Assembly (NCBI RefSeq): GCF_023015965.1
Contig: NZ_JALKAN010000002.1
Span: 248,001-312,000 of the forward strand
Origin: Allomuricauda sp. F6463D
GTDB taxonomy: Bacteria > Bacteroidota > Bacteroidia > Flavobacteriales > Flavobacteriaceae
Reading direction: 5' to 3'
DNA length: 64,000 nt
The first letter of the stretch is position 1. The number at the start of each line of letters is the position of its first letter. The notes under the pieces were generated by a model. That model was not told the DNA's origin. It did no database searches and saw only the letters and a program-made list of their open reading frames with translations. The position numbers were made by a program, and so were the translations under genes. Below are positions 63,812-64,000 of the stretch, in pieces.

Positions 63812-63882
63812 GTAAGCCATGATAAAAATATCAGAAAATCAATTTTTTTAAACTTGTTCCAGTTTTATTTAAAGTAAAATAT

Positions 63883-63913
63883 TTGTGTGTATTAACTAGG
63901 TAACATAGCTTTG
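63883..63913 (+). promoter_or_regulatory. Promoter (TTG -N20- TAGCTTTG)
   Basis: Perfect -33 TTG (63883-63885), 20 bp spacer, perfect -7 box (63906-63913), only 8 bp before the ATG at 63922; near-leaderless. Confidence 0.75.
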
Positions 63914-63921
63914 TCTCCCAA

Positions 63922-64000
63922 ATGAAAAAGGCATTTGTAAAATATTTGTTTCCTCTGTGCGTCCTTTTATTGGGAGGATTCATCAATTTATACGCAGATT
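63922..64000 (+). CDS. Start of an exported protein, truncated by window end
   Basis: 26 codons visible: MKKAFVKYLFPLCVLLLGGF, a Sec-type signal peptide, ending NLYAD at the window edge. The cleavage region is at about residue 25. The family cannot be told. Start chosen because it follows the perfect promoter by 8 bp. Confidence 0.7.
   Translation, partial: MKKAFVKYLFPLCVLLLGGFINLYAD

Noticed and set aside
1..64000. CRISPR arrays, tRNA/rRNA genes, IS elements, phage genes
   Set aside because: Scanned for direct repeats with spacers, transposase/integrase motifs and tRNA-like cloverleaf signals; none recognised, though tRNAs cannot be excluded with certainty by eye.

Overview
The window reads as an ordinary chromosomal stretch from a low-GC marine-type member of the Flavobacteriaceae (Bacteroidota); the genus cannot be fixed from the sequence alone. 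The evidence is gene content (a bifunctional OlsF-type lipid acyltransferase, a type IX secretion C-terminal domain, DUF1800/DUF1501 pair, DUF4374 lipoprotein, short SSB, SDR-type threonine dehydrogenase, TPR/LytS kinase with LytTR regulator) and the promoter grammar: perfect Bacteroidota -7 boxes (TAnnTTTG) occur just upstream of about a dozen genes, several with a TTG -33 element 16-20 bp further up, and ribosome-binding sites are weak or absent. No rRNA, tRNA, CRISPR array, transposase or prophage was recognised.

Layout. 1-4.3 kb: the 3' part of an MgtE magnesium transporter, a cupin, a 2-hydroxyacid dehydrogenase, three small genes and a GNAT acetyltransferase broken by a one-base frameshift. 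4.3-9.1 kb: OlsF-like acyltransferase, aspartate kinase, GNAT and fructose-1,6-bisphosphatase. 9.1-16.2 kb: a DNA-repair block (TerB-like protein, Lhr-type helicase, PdeM phosphoesterase, Mfd). 16.2-20.8 kb: a serine hydrolase bracketed by two copies of an imperfect palindromic (REP-like) element, a membrane-anchored protein with YwqK/MORN-like tail, an ACT-like protein and YraN. 20.9-29.8 kb: DUF1800-DUF1501, MetG, Tex, an HDAC-family deacetylase and an overlooked 55-residue Lys/Cys-rich protein. 29.8-46.5 kb: metabolic, peptidase, stress (Dps, SSB) and small secreted-protein genes, ending in threonine dehydrogenase.

46.7-54.5 kb holds the most unusual locus: four tandem, tightly packed, diverged paralogues of an exported protein family preceded by a small lipoprotein, all on the minus strand, divergent from a TPR/histidine kinase plus LytTR response-regulator operon. 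The proteins share an N-terminal GLPRFG-type motif, an aromatic YTSFV...W...YYV...YDF..GYW core and a C-terminal LEIYTD motif. I cannot assign a function.

54.5-63.8 kb looks like an iron/siderophore uptake and reduction locus: a PchR-like AraC regulator divergent from a TonB-dependent receptor and DUF4374 lipoprotein, with an 18-bp perfect palindrome between them that also contains a -7 box on each strand; then a second operon with an exported ankyrin-repeat protein, a DUF2271-type protein carrying a D-G-V-T-G-A-T sequence that matches the ApbE covalent-FMN motif, and a four-helix PepSY/flavodoxin/FNR fusion. Together these suggest an electron path from cytosolic NAD(P)H through the membrane to a periplasmic flavoprotein serving imported ferric complexes. 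The window ends inside a new gene with a perfect promoter and a signal peptide.
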